Positions 24,833-33,105 of a DNA stretch of 64,000 bases are shown in pieces. The number at the start of each line of letters is the position of its first letter. Position 1 is the stretch's first letter. Source of the DNA: Pontiella sulfatireligans (GTDB lineage Bacteria; Verrucomicrobiota; Kiritimatiellia; Kiritimatiellales; Pontiellaceae); contig NZ_CAAHFH010000002.1 of assembly GCF_900890705.1 (NCBI RefSeq), positions 2,675,458 to 2,739,457 of the forward strand. Reading direction: 5' to 3'. Below the pieces are notes generated by a model. The model made no database searches. It was not told the DNA's origin and saw only the letters and a list, made by a program, of their open reading frames with translations. The position numbers and the translations under genes were made by a program.

Positions 24833-25644
24833 GGCCGTTGGCAAGAAGCATAACCGCAATCTCGGCGCTCGCCTGCTCATTGGCGCATGGCCAGTATGCC
24901 GCGAAGGTCACCGTCAACAGCGGCAACTCATTCGTGGTCAAGCAGCTCAACATTCAAGGCGACCGGCTCAAGTCCGACACCGGCCTGGCTTCAACCTCGC
25001 TTTCGATGATCAAATCCGTTGAATTCCGTTTTTCGGGCATCAATCTGAACATGTGCGAAACCATGTTCCGTTCCGGCGACCGCAACGCGCTCGAAAGCCT
25101 GCTGAAGCAATATGTTGGTCCGGTAGCGAAATACAGCTATTTGTCCGGCAACATGGGCGATTATCTGCTTTGGATGCTTCGTGTGCAGTACTGGAACGGA
25201 AAGGCGTCCGACGCGGCCAATACCGCCAAGCAGCTTATTCAGACCAATGTTCCGGAATACATCGATGCCTCCACCCTTTATTCGACCATGATGCTGCTCG
25301 ACCAAGGCAAACCGGACGAGGCTCAGGCGGCGTTTTCCAGCGTTGCGGATCCCGAAGCCCTTTCTGTCCCAATGGCCGAATACATCCGAGGCAAGCTGGC
25401 ACTTGAGGCGGGCGAATATCGGGACGCCATGAAGCATACCGCCCAGATTGTGGCTTTCCACAGCCTTGATCCGGAGTGGATGGCGCCCGCCACCGGGCTC
25501 GAAGCGTTGATCTATCAGCAGACCGGCCAGCTGAAAAAGGCCGATACCGTGGCGACTGAATTAATGATAGCCTATCCCGGCACGAGATGGAGCAAGCTGG
25601 GCGAAACGATCAAGAAAGAAACAACTGGAACCTCAGGAGGTTAG
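24829..25644 (+). CDS. Exported helical-repeat protein in TolQR operon
   Basis: A 271-residue protein with an N-terminal signal (MRPLARSITAISALACSLAHG). A short beta-rich head (AAKVTVNSGNSFVVKQLNIQG) is followed by TPR-like helices (YLLWMLRVQYWNGKASDAAN, and so on). The ATG overlaps the preceding stop (ATGA). The gene after it is a TolQ homologue, only 4 nt away. It is always worth considering together with the large TPR protein and the motor genes as one envelope complex. Family not recognised. Confidence 0.72.
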   Translation: MRPLARSITAISALACSLAHGQYAAKVTVNSGNSFVVKQLNIQGDRLKSDTGLASTSLSMIKSVEFRFSGINLNMCETMFRSGDRNALESLLKQYVGPVAKYSYLSGNMGDYLLWMLRVQYWNGKASDAANTAKQLIQTNVPEYIDASTLYSTMMLLDQGKPDEAQAAFSSVADPEALSVPMAEYIRGKLALEAGEYRDAMKHTAQIVAFHSLDPEWMAPATGLEALIYQQTGQLKKADTVATELMIAYPGTRWSKLGETIKKETTGTSGG

Positions 25645-25648
25645 TTCA

Positions 25649-26416
25649 ATGAAAAAAGGATATTTAGGAATCGTAGCCATGTTGGTGCTGTTCGTGGGCA
25701 TAATGTTGCCGATTGCAACAACGCTGGCGCAGGAAAGCGCAGGCGCACCCGTTGCTGAGGCGCAACTGGAGGTGGCTGATTCGGTTACGTTCGGCGCACT
25801 GATCAAGCAGGGCGGATGGGCCATGTATCCGCTGGGGCTTTTCTCCTTGGCGATGTTCTATTTCATCATCCGCAACGTCATGCTGCTGAAGGAAAAGAAC
25901 ATGCTGCGCGAAGACCTCAAGCCGCAGTTTGACGCGCTGATGGCCAAACGCGATGTGGCCGGCATCCGCCAGCTCTGCGCCGAGAACGACAGCCTGCTGA
26001 CCGCCGTGCTCGACGCCGGTATGGAGCGCATCTCCGAAGAGCACGAATACGACTCCGTCCACGTGATGGAAGCGATCGAAGAGGCCGGCAATGAACAGAT
26101 GGTCACTTTCATGAAGCCGATTAACTTTCTTTCCATCATCGGCGGCACGGCCCCGATGCTTGGCCTGCTCGGAACGGTTTCCGGCATGATCAAGGCCTTT
26201 GCCCTTATTGCCCAAGGCGGCATGGGCGACCCCAGCAAGCTGGCTGGAGCCATTGGCGAAGCGCTGATCACGACGGCCACCGGCCTGGTGATCGCGATTC
26301 CGGCCATGATTGCTTATTTCATCTTCAAGAACAATTTCATCAAGAGCATGTCCACTATGGGGCGTCTGGTGGGGCACTACTTGAATATTTACCGCTACGG
26401 CAAGACGAACGGCTAG
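25649..26416 (+). CDS. MotA/TolQ/ExbB-family proton channel
   Basis: A 255-residue channel. An N-terminal hydrophobic segment ending near A-L-A-Q resembles a cleavable signal or extra helix not present in plain ExbB. Three helices follow (GWAMYPLGLFSLAMFYFIIRNV; FLSIIGGTAPMLGLLGTVSGM; ITTATGLVIAIPAMIAYFIF), with the conserved LGLLGTVSGM and TTATGL. It forms the pentameric proton channel of a Tol/Exb-like motor. GGAGG precedes the ATG. The first of three consecutive motor genes. Confidence 0.9.
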   Translation: MKKGYLGIVAMLVLFVGIMLPIATTLAQESAGAPVAEAQLEVADSVTFGALIKQGGWAMYPLGLFSLAMFYFIIRNVMLLKEKNMLREDLKPQFDALMAKRDVAGIRQLCAENDSLLTAVLDAGMERISEEHEYDSVHVMEAIEEAGNEQMVTFMKPINFLSIIGGTAPMLGLLGTVSGMIKAFALIAQGGMGDPSKLAGAIGEALITTATGLVIAIPAMIAYFIFKNNFIKSMSTMGRLVGHYLNIYRYGKTNG

Positions 26417-26431
26417 GTTGCGAGGTTCCCT

Positions 26432-26863
26432 TTGAAGTTCAGGATTCCAATTGAAGGCGGCGACGACAACATCAACATGGCGCCCATGATTGATATGGTC
26501 TTTCTGCTGCTGATCTTCTTCATGGTGGCTTCGCACATGTCGAAGATGGATCGCACGCCCGTCGAGCTGCCGGTGGCCAGCAAGTCCACCGTGCCCGAAA
26601 ATGCGCTCGGCCGGCAGCTCATCACCATCCGTTCGCACGACAACACCGGCGAGGAGGTCGATATTCTCATGAACCTCAAGCTGGTTGATGTCGAAGAGGT
26701 CGCGCCCATCGTCGAAAAGATGCTGGCCGAAAACAAGGAGGCCGAGGTCTATCTGCGCGCCGACCGCTTTGCCAAGCACAAGCATGTGAAGGAAGTCATG
26801 GCGGCCTGCGCCAAGGGCGGCGTGGCCAATGTAATTTTCGCTACGTTTGAATCGGGGAAATAA
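26432..26863 (+). CDS. ExbD/TolR-family protein (first of two)
   Basis: A 143-residue ExbD/TolR. A single transmembrane helix with the proton-accepting aspartate (APMIDMVFLLLIFFMVASHM) is followed by a periplasmic domain (VYLRADRFAKHKHVKEVMAAC). It starts at TTG 26432, behind GAGG. The D-N-I-N-M sequence before the helix replaces the E-M/I-N-V-T/L more usual there. It partners the TolQ-like protein upstream. Confidence 0.88.
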   Translation: MKFRIPIEGGDDNINMAPMIDMVFLLLIFFMVASHMSKMDRTPVELPVASKSTVPENALGRQLITIRSHDNTGEEVDILMNLKLVDVEEVAPIVEKMLAENKEAEVYLRADRFAKHKHVKEVMAACAKGGVANVIFATFESGK

Positions 26864-26865
26864 CG

Positions 26866-27306
26866 ATGAAGGCTTGGATCGATGAACTCATCAACGAAAA
26901 GACCGAGCTGCAGATTGCCCCGCTCATCGACGTCGTGTTTTTGCTGCTGATCTATTTCATGGTCAGCGCGCGCCTTAAGCGTCCGGAGGCCGATCTGAGC
27001 CTCGCGCTTCCCGGTGCGGTCTCGGTTTCGACTGAGATGGAAATGCCCGATGAACAGATTATCGAGGTGTTGGCAAGCGGCGTCATTATGCTTAACAACA
27101 AGGTTTATGAGGCTCCGGACAAGTCGGATTTAGTCGGGCTTGAATACACGTTGCTGCGCTACCGCCAAGCCGCCCAGCTTTCCAAGACGAAGGCGATGAT
27201 CACTATCGCCGCCGAGGACGATGCCGTGCATGAACGGGTGGTCGATGTGCTGAACGCCTGTGCTGGCGCGGGCATCGAAAACGTCACCTTCGGTACGGTT
27301 CAGTAA
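26866..27306 (+). CDS. ExbD/TolR-family protein (second of two)
   Basis: A 146-residue ExbD/TolR paralogue. The helix LQIAPLIDVVFLLLIYFMVSARL carries the proton-relay Asp, and the periplasmic domain ends ERVVDVLNACAGAGIENVTF. Two adjacent, different ExbD genes suggest a heterodimeric plug in the TolQ pore. No TonB gene follows; the C-terminal effector may be the TPR proteins upstream. It is followed by a GC-rich inverted repeat that may terminate the operon. Confidence 0.88.
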   Translation: MKAWIDELINEKTELQIAPLIDVVFLLLIYFMVSARLKRPEADLSLALPGAVSVSTEMEMPDEQIIEVLASGVIMLNNKVYEAPDKSDLVGLEYTLLRYRQAAQLSKTKAMITIAAEDDAVHERVVDVLNACAGAGIENVTFGTVQ

Positions 27307-27314
27307 GTTTCGTG

Positions 27315-27371
27315 GGGCCGGATTCCAATCCGGCCTCTTCGTGCGAGGGGCACTGGATCGGAATCCGGCCC
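27315..27371. repeat. GC-rich inverted repeats, probable terminator and dispersed repeat
   Basis: GGCCGGAT-TCCA-ATCCGGCC (27316-27335) is a perfect 8-bp stem. Together with GGAATCCGGCCC at 27360-27371 it forms a larger fold between convergent genes. A close copy, GGGCCGGATTCCGATCCGGC, occurs at 43541-43560 inside the decayed region, so it is a dispersed repeat. Confidence 0.6.
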
Positions 27372-27384
27372 TACATAAACCACC

Positions 27385-29673
27385 CTAGAAAGTGCGCCCA
27401 GGGCGTCTCGATTTACGCGGTTTGGGTTTTTCCGGCTTGGCCTCTTCGACGGCGGGTTCCGCAACCAAGACGGCTTCCGTCTCTGGCTGATCGGATTGCA
27501 TGCCGGGCACGCCGAGGTTGCCCAGCGTAAACGCGCCGGCGCCCTTGAGTGCGTCGCCGGCAAAACCCGTCGCGCTGGCGGCTGATCCGACAATGGCGTC
27601 GTAGAAGGTGGTTCCGATTTCGGAGAGGGCCTCTTTAGAGCTGGTGCCGCCTTCCTCTTTTCCGATGTCGTTCATCTCAATGTCGGGCAGCGGCATCGGT
27701 ATGGACGGCATGGCGGAAATCTTGGCTTTAACCAAGCCGTCCTTCACGAGCAGGTGGTTGATGACCACTTTCTGGCCGGCCTCTTTATCGGGGGTCTTTT
27801 CCGTTTCAGGCTCAGCTTCGGCGGGTTTTTCCAATTCCTCTTTCGCTTCGGCGCGATTTTCGACCACGCTTTTGATGAATTCCTGAAGCGCCTTGATGTT
27901 GTCGGTTGTGAGCTGCCGCTCATAGGCGATCCTGGGTTTGTCGATAAGGATGTCTTCGATGAGCATCGTGTCGGCCTCGAGGGTGTCCGGATCGAGGTCG
28001 AGGCGGAACTGGTCGAGCTTGACGAGGTTTTTGTTGGCGAAGCCGGGCGGGTTGCCGACCGCGAGATTGTCGATTTGAATCAGTCCTTTAAGCGGCTCGG
28101 CCGAGAGCAGGTCGAAGGTCAGGAGGGCGAGAGGAGCATTGCTCTCCGCCTCCGTTCCGGAGTTGATCAGCTGGGCCGGGTCGACCATGTCCAGTGATGA
28201 CTTGGCCATGGAGCTGAGTTTGCCAAGCCCCATGCTCAATGCGTTGGTGGAGGCTCCTTCAGCGGGATTCTCGAGGGGCGTGATCATGTTGACCACAAAG
28301 TTGGTGACCAAGAGGCTGCGAAGCACGACGGGCTGTTCGCTCAGAATCATCGGCGGCTTTGTCTCTTCCGCCGGTGCATCGCTTGCGGGCGGCGTTTCGG
28401 GCGCTTCCAGTGCGGGCGGTACGAAGCCCATGGCGGTTTTCTGCAGTTCGGTAATGTTGCCGGTGGTTTCGGTTTGTTCCAGATTGATCAGCGGGGAGTC
28501 GATGAATACTTCTTTGATGACCATCTGGTCTGAATACAACGATGCGGGATCCAGGGAGACGTCGATGCCTGCCAGATGGAGGAGGTTGGTGCTCATGAAT
28601 CCGGCGTCGACATTGGGGATGGTTATGTTGTTGATGCGGAGCGCGCCTTCGACCAATTTAACGGAGATGCTTTCAATGGAGGCCATCGTTGCAGGTTGGG
28701 CGGAGGCGTTGGTTCGGGTGGTGTCGAGCAGCAGGATTTGAATGTCGTCCACCACGAGGTTGTGCAGCTCCACCGGTGGCGGAGCGGGGGCTTGGTTCGG
28801 CTGGGTCTCCTTTGGCTGGGGAGCGGCTTCCGGGGGTTTTGGGGCGGAAAGACTGGCCAGGTGTTTCTTGAGGCGGTCGGAAATCTTTATGAGTTCGGCG
28901 ACCGTGCTGGTTTCGGGCGTCAGTTCCAGATAGGCGTGCGGCTTGATGATCTGGATGTCTATGATGGACGGAGTGGCGGAATAAATGGTGGACGGGTCGA
29001 GCTTGATGTCGATGCTGTCGAGCGTGAAGAGCTTGGGCGTGGCCAGGCTTCGGGGATTGGTTATGTAGAAGTTTTTCAACTGTACCGTTCCGTTGGTCAT
29101 GCTGAGGGAAAATTGCTCAAAGCCCAAAAATATGTCGAGCATCGGGGAGTCGGTGTGGTCCACATGGATCTGCAGGTCGTTGATCTCCAGCGAGTAGACA
29201 ATGACCACTTTGGGCTCCTTGCTTGGGTTGGTTTTTTTTACCTTTTTCGGTGCATCGGGGTCGTACTTGATGAATGTCTGCACGTTTCCGATGAATTCTT
29301 GAATATTGTCTCTGGCCGAGTCTTGGTCGTAGGTGGCATGCGGGTTGTCGATCTGCACTTTTTGGACGACTACGGTTTCGGTGAAAATCGATCCGATGTC
29401 GACCGCAATTTCGAGGTTGAGCAGCGACACCGCATTCGAACTGGCGAAGGCCTCATGATTGGCGATGACAAATCCGTCCAGATTAACGGTGCCGTTGCGC
29501 GGATTGATCGACAGGGTTTCAATTGTCAACGGTGTGCCAAGCGCTTTAGAACCTATTTTTTCTGCGGCAAGCTTGACGGTTGGGCCGAGCCAAAAAAATA
29601 CGATGCACGCCAGCAGCAGGACTAGAACGACAACCGCCCCGAGTAACGTTCCCAATACCTTTTTCGCTTTCAT
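27385..29673 (-). CDS. AsmA-like membrane-anchored protein
   Basis: A 762-residue protein. A single N-terminal transmembrane helix (VLGTLLGAVVVLVLLLACIVFFWLG) is followed directly by the AsmA-type opening (KLAAEKIGSKALGTPLTIET). Repeated beta-rich units follow, of the form 'phi-x-I-D-x-P-x-x-x-x-x-x' and 'N-L-x-x-L-x-x-x-x-x-x-D-x-x-S-I' (for example VVQKVQIDNPHATY, IKEVFIDSPLINLEQ, LIEDILIDKPRIAYERQ). AsmA/DUF748/TamB-like proteins bridge the periplasm as lipid-transfer or assembly grooves. Pro/Glu linkers and a basic RKSRRPGR tail are unusual. It lies convergent to the TolQR operon. Confidence 0.75.
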   Translation of the reverse strand: MKAKKVLGTLLGAVVVLVLLLACIVFFWLGPTVKLAAEKIGSKALGTPLTIETLSINPRNGTVNLDGFVIANHEAFASSNAVSLLNLEIAVDIGSIFTETVVVQKVQIDNPHATYDQDSARDNIQEFIGNVQTFIKYDPDAPKKVKKTNPSKEPKVVIVYSLEINDLQIHVDHTDSPMLDIFLGFEQFSLSMTNGTVQLKNFYITNPRSLATPKLFTLDSIDIKLDPSTIYSATPSIIDIQIIKPHAYLELTPETSTVAELIKISDRLKKHLASLSAPKPPEAAPQPKETQPNQAPAPPPVELHNLVVDDIQILLLDTTRTNASAQPATMASIESISVKLVEGALRINNITIPNVDAGFMSTNLLHLAGIDVSLDPASLYSDQMVIKEVFIDSPLINLEQTETTGNITELQKTAMGFVPPALEAPETPPASDAPAEETKPPMILSEQPVVLRSLLVTNFVVNMITPLENPAEGASTNALSMGLGKLSSMAKSSLDMVDPAQLINSGTEAESNAPLALLTFDLLSAEPLKGLIQIDNLAVGNPPGFANKNLVKLDQFRLDLDPDTLEADTMLIEDILIDKPRIAYERQLTTDNIKALQEFIKSVVENRAEAKEELEKPAEAEPETEKTPDKEAGQKVVINHLLVKDGLVKAKISAMPSIPMPLPDIEMNDIGKEEGGTSSKEALSEIGTTFYDAIVGSAASATGFAGDALKGAGAFTLGNLGVPGMQSDQPETEAVLVAEPAVEEAKPEKPKPRKSRRPGRTF

Positions 29674-29839
29674 AGCAACCTCTCTTTCAGTGTTCCCTTT
29701 CAGGGTTTAAAACTAACGTGACCTCGAAGCTTTGAAAAGCCTTTATATGCGGGATCGCATGGCTTTTCCAAGCGGTTGTAAAAAGTTGCTTTATTGCGGC
29801 GGTCTGACAAACTCGTGCGCTGAATTTACAGGAGAAAGA

Positions 29840-31069
29840 ATGAAGCTGCCCTTTTCTTTGTTTTTAGCGTTTAAGTATCTCAAGCCGAAGCGGTCGTTCA
29901 TCTCGGCGGTGACGGTGATCTCGATGCTCGGCGTAACAATCGGCGTGGCGGTGCTGATTGTCGTGTTGTCGGTGATGACCGGCTTCGACGAGGTCTGGCG
30001 CGATAAAATACTGGGCTTCAATGCGCACATCAGCCTGGTGCAACAGGGCGGCATTGTCCGCAACCCCGCCTACGTGCTGGAAAAAATGGCGCAGATCGAG
30101 GGCGTTAAAGGCGTGGCGCCGAGCTTGGAGGGGCTGGTTTTAATTCAGGTTGATGAGCGCGTCCACACGCCGATTTTGCGCGGGGTCGATCCCGAATACG
30201 AAGATTCGGTCAGCCAGGTTCCCAGCCATATCATTGCCGGCGAATTTTCCGTGGAGGACGACCAGATCGTGGTCGGTCGGGATTTGGCCAACCGGCTGGA
30301 TATCTGGGTGGGTGACAAGTTGACCGTTTATTCGCCGCAAAGTTTTATTGCCGAGGACGAAATCCGGCTTCCTGAAGAGCTGACGGTTTCCGGCATTTTC
30401 CACGTGGGCATGTATGAGTACGACGTGGGCTTTGCATTCACCTCGTTGGAGACGGCCCGTTCTCTCTATGACGTGGAGCAGGGCGTCCATTCCATCCAAG
30501 TTATGCTCGACGACCCGATGATGGCGGCGCCGGTGGCGGCGCAGATCCATGGCATTCTGGGGCGCGGCTATTTTCCGCGGACTTGGATGGAAATGCACAG
30601 CCAGATTTTTGCGGCGCTGCATGTGGAAAAGAATATGATGTTTTTCTTGCTGGCCTTCGTGGCGCTTGTGGCGGCGTTCAGCATCACCAACACGCTGATT
30701 ACGCTGACCGTGCAAAAGACGCGCGAAATCGGCCTGCTCAAATCGCTCGGCTTCGGCAATGGCGGGATTACAGGGGTCTTTTTCTGGATGGGTCTGATAC
30801 AGGGCGTGGTGGGCAACGCGCTCGGCGTGGGGCTGGCGATGCTGGTGCTGAAATACCGCAACGAGCTACTGGTCTTTATGTCGCGCGAGTTCAATCTCGA
30901 ACTGCTTCCTCCCGAACTTTACCAGCTTAGCAAGCTGCCTGCGCACACCACCGGAACCGATGTGGCGATTGTCTGCACCTTGGTGCTGTTTTTCTGCACC
31001 ATCGCCGGTTTTGTGCCCGCCATGCGCGCGGCAAAGATGGAACCCGTTGATGCGTTGAGGTATGAGTAG
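29840..31069 (+). CDS. Lipoprotein-releasing system permease (LolC/LolE family)
   Basis: A 409-residue MacB/FtsX-like permease starting at 29840 behind ACAGGAGAA. Four transmembrane helices: one N-terminal (RSFISAVTVISMLGVTIGVAVLIVV) and three C-terminal (FLLAFVALVAAFSITNTLI; FFWMGLIQGVVGNALGVGLAML; VAIVCTLVLFFCTIAGFVPAM). A large periplasmic domain lies between, and VQKTREIGLLKSLG is the coupling-helix signature. The family extracts lipoproteins from the inner membrane for LolA. No LolD ATPase follows, so the ATPase must be encoded elsewhere. It is weakly thematically linked to the LolA-like domain at 59600-61387. Confidence 0.9.
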   Translation: MKLPFSLFLAFKYLKPKRSFISAVTVISMLGVTIGVAVLIVVLSVMTGFDEVWRDKILGFNAHISLVQQGGIVRNPAYVLEKMAQIEGVKGVAPSLEGLVLIQVDERVHTPILRGVDPEYEDSVSQVPSHIIAGEFSVEDDQIVVGRDLANRLDIWVGDKLTVYSPQSFIAEDEIRLPEELTVSGIFHVGMYEYDVGFAFTSLETARSLYDVEQGVHSIQVMLDDPMMAAPVAAQIHGILGRGYFPRTWMEMHSQIFAALHVEKNMMFFLLAFVALVAAFSITNTLITLTVQKTREIGLLKSLGFGNGGITGVFFWMGLIQGVVGNALGVGLAMLVLKYRNELLVFMSREFNLELLPPELYQLSKLPAHTTGTDVAIVCTLVLFFCTIAGFVPAMRAAKMEPVDALRYE

Positions 31070-31078
31070 TTTCATGAA

Positions 31079-31120
31079 TTGACAAAAAACCATATCGCAA
31101 CCATTATGGTTGCGATATGG
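31079..31120 (+). promoter_or_regulatory. Toxin-antitoxin promoter with a 31-bp operator palindrome
   Basis: TTGACA (31079-31084), a 17-bp spacer and CATTAT (31102-31107) form a good sigma-70-like promoter. A perfect inverted repeat with 15-bp arms (CCATATCGCAACCAT and its complement, 1-nt centre) covers 31090-31120. It overlaps the spacer, the -10 and the ribosome site of the antitoxin. This is a textbook arrangement for autorepression by a ribbon-helix-helix antitoxin. Confidence 0.8.
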
Positions 31121-31128
31121 AGGTTGAT

Positions 31129-31374
31129 ATGGCCAGCATTACCATTAAGAACATCGATCCCGAGCTCTACGAGCGCCTCAAGAAGCAGGCCGCGGAGCAC
31201 CGGCGCAGCATCAACAACGAAGCTATCGTCTGCATCGAGCGCAGCTTGCTGCAATATCCCTTGCCCTCTGCTGAGGACTGGATCAGAGAGGCGCGGGAAA
31301 TCAGGGAGTCTGTTACGCAATATGTGGTTAGCGATGAGGAGTTTGATCGCATGAAGCGGGAGGGGCGTCCTTGA
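31129..31374 (+). CDS. FitA-like ribbon-helix-helix antitoxin
   Basis: An 81-residue Arc/MetJ-type antitoxin. The N-terminal MASITIKNIDPELYERLKKQ and HRRSINNEAIVCIERSL are the FitA-like ribbon-helix-helix. The C-terminal tail (WIREAREIRESVTQY) would wrap the toxin. The start at 31129 (not 31117) has GGAGG at the correct distance; the earlier ATG lies inside the operator. It overlaps the PIN toxin gene by 4 nt. The dimer should bind the palindrome just upstream. Confidence 0.88.
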   Translation: MASITIKNIDPELYERLKKQAAEHRRSINNEAIVCIERSLLQYPLPSAEDWIREAREIRESVTQYVVSDEEFDRMKREGRP

Positions 31375-31775
31375 TTGTGGTGGATACCAACGTTGTTGTT
31401 GGCGCTTATCTTCCGGGGTTGCACGCCAGCGCTATCGAAGCCGCCATGGCCAAGGATAGCCATTGGGTTGCGCCTTATTTGTGGCGGTTGGAGTTTCGCA
31501 ATGTTCTGGCCCTTTATCTCCGGAAGGAATTGATGGCGCTCCAAGATGCGAAGCGGGTTGCCTTATTGGCCGAGTCCCGCATGCGCAACCGGGAGTATTG
31601 GTCGATGGCGGACAGGGTTTTGGGGCTGGCTAAATCAAGCGGCTGCACGGCATATGATTGCGAATTCGTCTCTTTGGCCATGGATTTGAATGTGCAGCTT
31701 GTCACAATCGACAAGAAAGTGCTGAAGCAGTTTCCCGTGATTGCGGTTTCCCCCGAGGAGTTTGTTTCGAGATGA
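31371..31775 (+). CDS. PIN-domain toxin (VapC/FitB family)
   Basis: A 134-residue PIN ribonuclease. The acidic residues are in VVDTNVVVGAYL (first Asp), LWRLEFRNVL (Glu), and GCTAYDCEFVSLAMDLNVQLVTIDKK (the last Asp pair). It starts at TTG 31371, overlapping the antitoxin stop (an in-frame GTG is 6 nt later). Such toxins cleave tRNA or rRNA under stress. Its stop overlaps the ATG of the next gene, so the downstream envelope gene is read through the same transcript, which is unusual for a toxin-antitoxin pair. Confidence 0.88.
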   Translation: MIVVDTNVVVGAYLPGLHASAIEAAMAKDSHWVAPYLWRLEFRNVLALYLRKELMALQDAKRVALLAESRMRNREYWSMADRVLGLAKSSGCTAYDCEFVSLAMDLNVQLVTIDKKVLKQFPVIAVSPEEFVSR

Positions 31776-33085
31776 AGCGGCTTCTTTCCACCCTGCTCCT
31801 GCTTTCTTCGTTGTCCGCATGGGCGGCCGAATGGGCGGGGATCGACTTTGATCCCATCTTTCAAAAGATAAGCGAAACGAATGATCTGGAGTTTTTGGCG
31901 GTCCGCCCGTTCTACTCTAAAGTCGAGGATCCAGAGCACGAGCGGTGGGTGAAGGACTATCTCTGGCCGGTCTACACCCGCAAAGGATTCAAAGGCGAAA
32001 CCTACGGCCGCTTCCTCTTTTTCGGCTGGTCGCACACCTTTTCGCCGGAAACCGAGCGCAAGCGCACTTGGGTGCTTCCCTTTTACTTTAAAGGCGTTAG
32101 CGCCGAGGACGATCCCTACTTCGCGCTCTTTCCGTTCGGCGGAACCATCGACGAGATTTTCGGGCGCGACAAAGTGATGTTCATCCTGTTTCCACTTTAT
32201 GCAAAGTCGCATATCAACGACGTTCACACGACCTCGATCCTGTGGCCGATCGGCTCCCGAACCGTGGGGCCGCGGGTTCATCGCGCCCGCGTCTGGCCCA
32301 TCTATGGAACATCCACGCTCGAAGACGAGTTCAACAAAAAGTTTGTCTTTTGGCCGTTTTATCACTCGGTGGAATACACCAATGCGCGCAACCCCGGCGG
32401 CGGCTTTATTCTGGTGCCGATTTATGGCCGGATCATCACCGAGCAGGCAAAAAACTATTGGTACATTCCGCCGTTCGGACGCTATACGGTCAGCGCGGAT
32501 CAGCGCATCATTCATGCGCCGTGGCCCTTCGTACAGCTGGCCGACGGCGTAATGTACAAACGCATTTTCTGGCCAATCTACGGCAAAAAGAAGCTCGGCA
32601 CTTTGACGCGGCAGTTCTGGCTCTGGCCCATTTTCTGGAAAACCCAGGTGGAATTTCCAGACCACCTGCAAGAGCGCCGGTTCGGCGTGCCGTTTTTCTA
32701 TTCCCAGACCGACGTGATGACCAAGGACGCGCTCGGGTTTGAGGAGGGGGAGGCGGCATCCCGCTATTGGAAGGTTTGGCCGCTGATGAGTTGGGACCGC
32801 CGCGATGGAACTTCCCGCTTCCGGACGCTGGATCTGTGGCCGATGCGCAATACGCCCGGCATCGAGCGGAACTGGGCGCCGTGGTGGACGCTCTACCGGC
32901 GTATGGATGTTGACGGCGAGGTGGGGCATCATCTGTTATGGGGGCTCTACCGGCAGACCCGCAGCGATGAAAGCCTTGAATGGTCTTTACTCAAGGGGGT
33001 TCTCGGCTATAAAAAGGAACAGAACTCGCGTCGCTACCGCTTTCTATTCATGTGGTTCGGCGCCGACCATGAGGTGCAGCCATAG
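31772..33085 (+). CDS. Exported W-P-x-Y repeat protein
   Basis: A 437-residue protein with a signal peptide (MKRLLSTLLLLSSLSAWAAEW). About fifteen short hydrophobic-aromatic motifs are spaced roughly 20-30 residues apart: LWPVYT, LPFYFK, LFPLYAK, VWPIYG, FWPFYH, LVPIYG, FWPIYG, LWPIFW, VPFFY, VWPLMS, LWPMRN. I choose the start at 31772 because the signal peptide begins there and the ATG overlaps the toxin stop. It is the first envelope gene before mlaE. The regular aromatic strands suggest an outer-membrane beta-barrel or beta-propeller; this is inference and no family is recognised. Confidence 0.75.
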   Translation: MKRLLSTLLLLSSLSAWAAEWAGIDFDPIFQKISETNDLEFLAVRPFYSKVEDPEHERWVKDYLWPVYTRKGFKGETYGRFLFFGWSHTFSPETERKRTWVLPFYFKGVSAEDDPYFALFPFGGTIDEIFGRDKVMFILFPLYAKSHINDVHTTSILWPIGSRTVGPRVHRARVWPIYGTSTLEDEFNKKFVFWPFYHSVEYTNARNPGGGFILVPIYGRIITEQAKNYWYIPPFGRYTVSADQRIIHAPWPFVQLADGVMYKRIFWPIYGKKKLGTLTRQFWLWPIFWKTQVEFPDHLQERRFGVPFFYSQTDVMTKDALGFEEGEAASRYWKVWPLMSWDRRDGTSRFRTLDLWPMRNTPGIERNWAPWWTLYRRMDVDGEVGHHLLWGLYRQTRSDESLEWSLLKGVLGYKKEQNSRRYRFLFMWFGADHEVQP

Positions 33086-33105
33086 CCCGTTACGTTACAG
33101 ATTAT

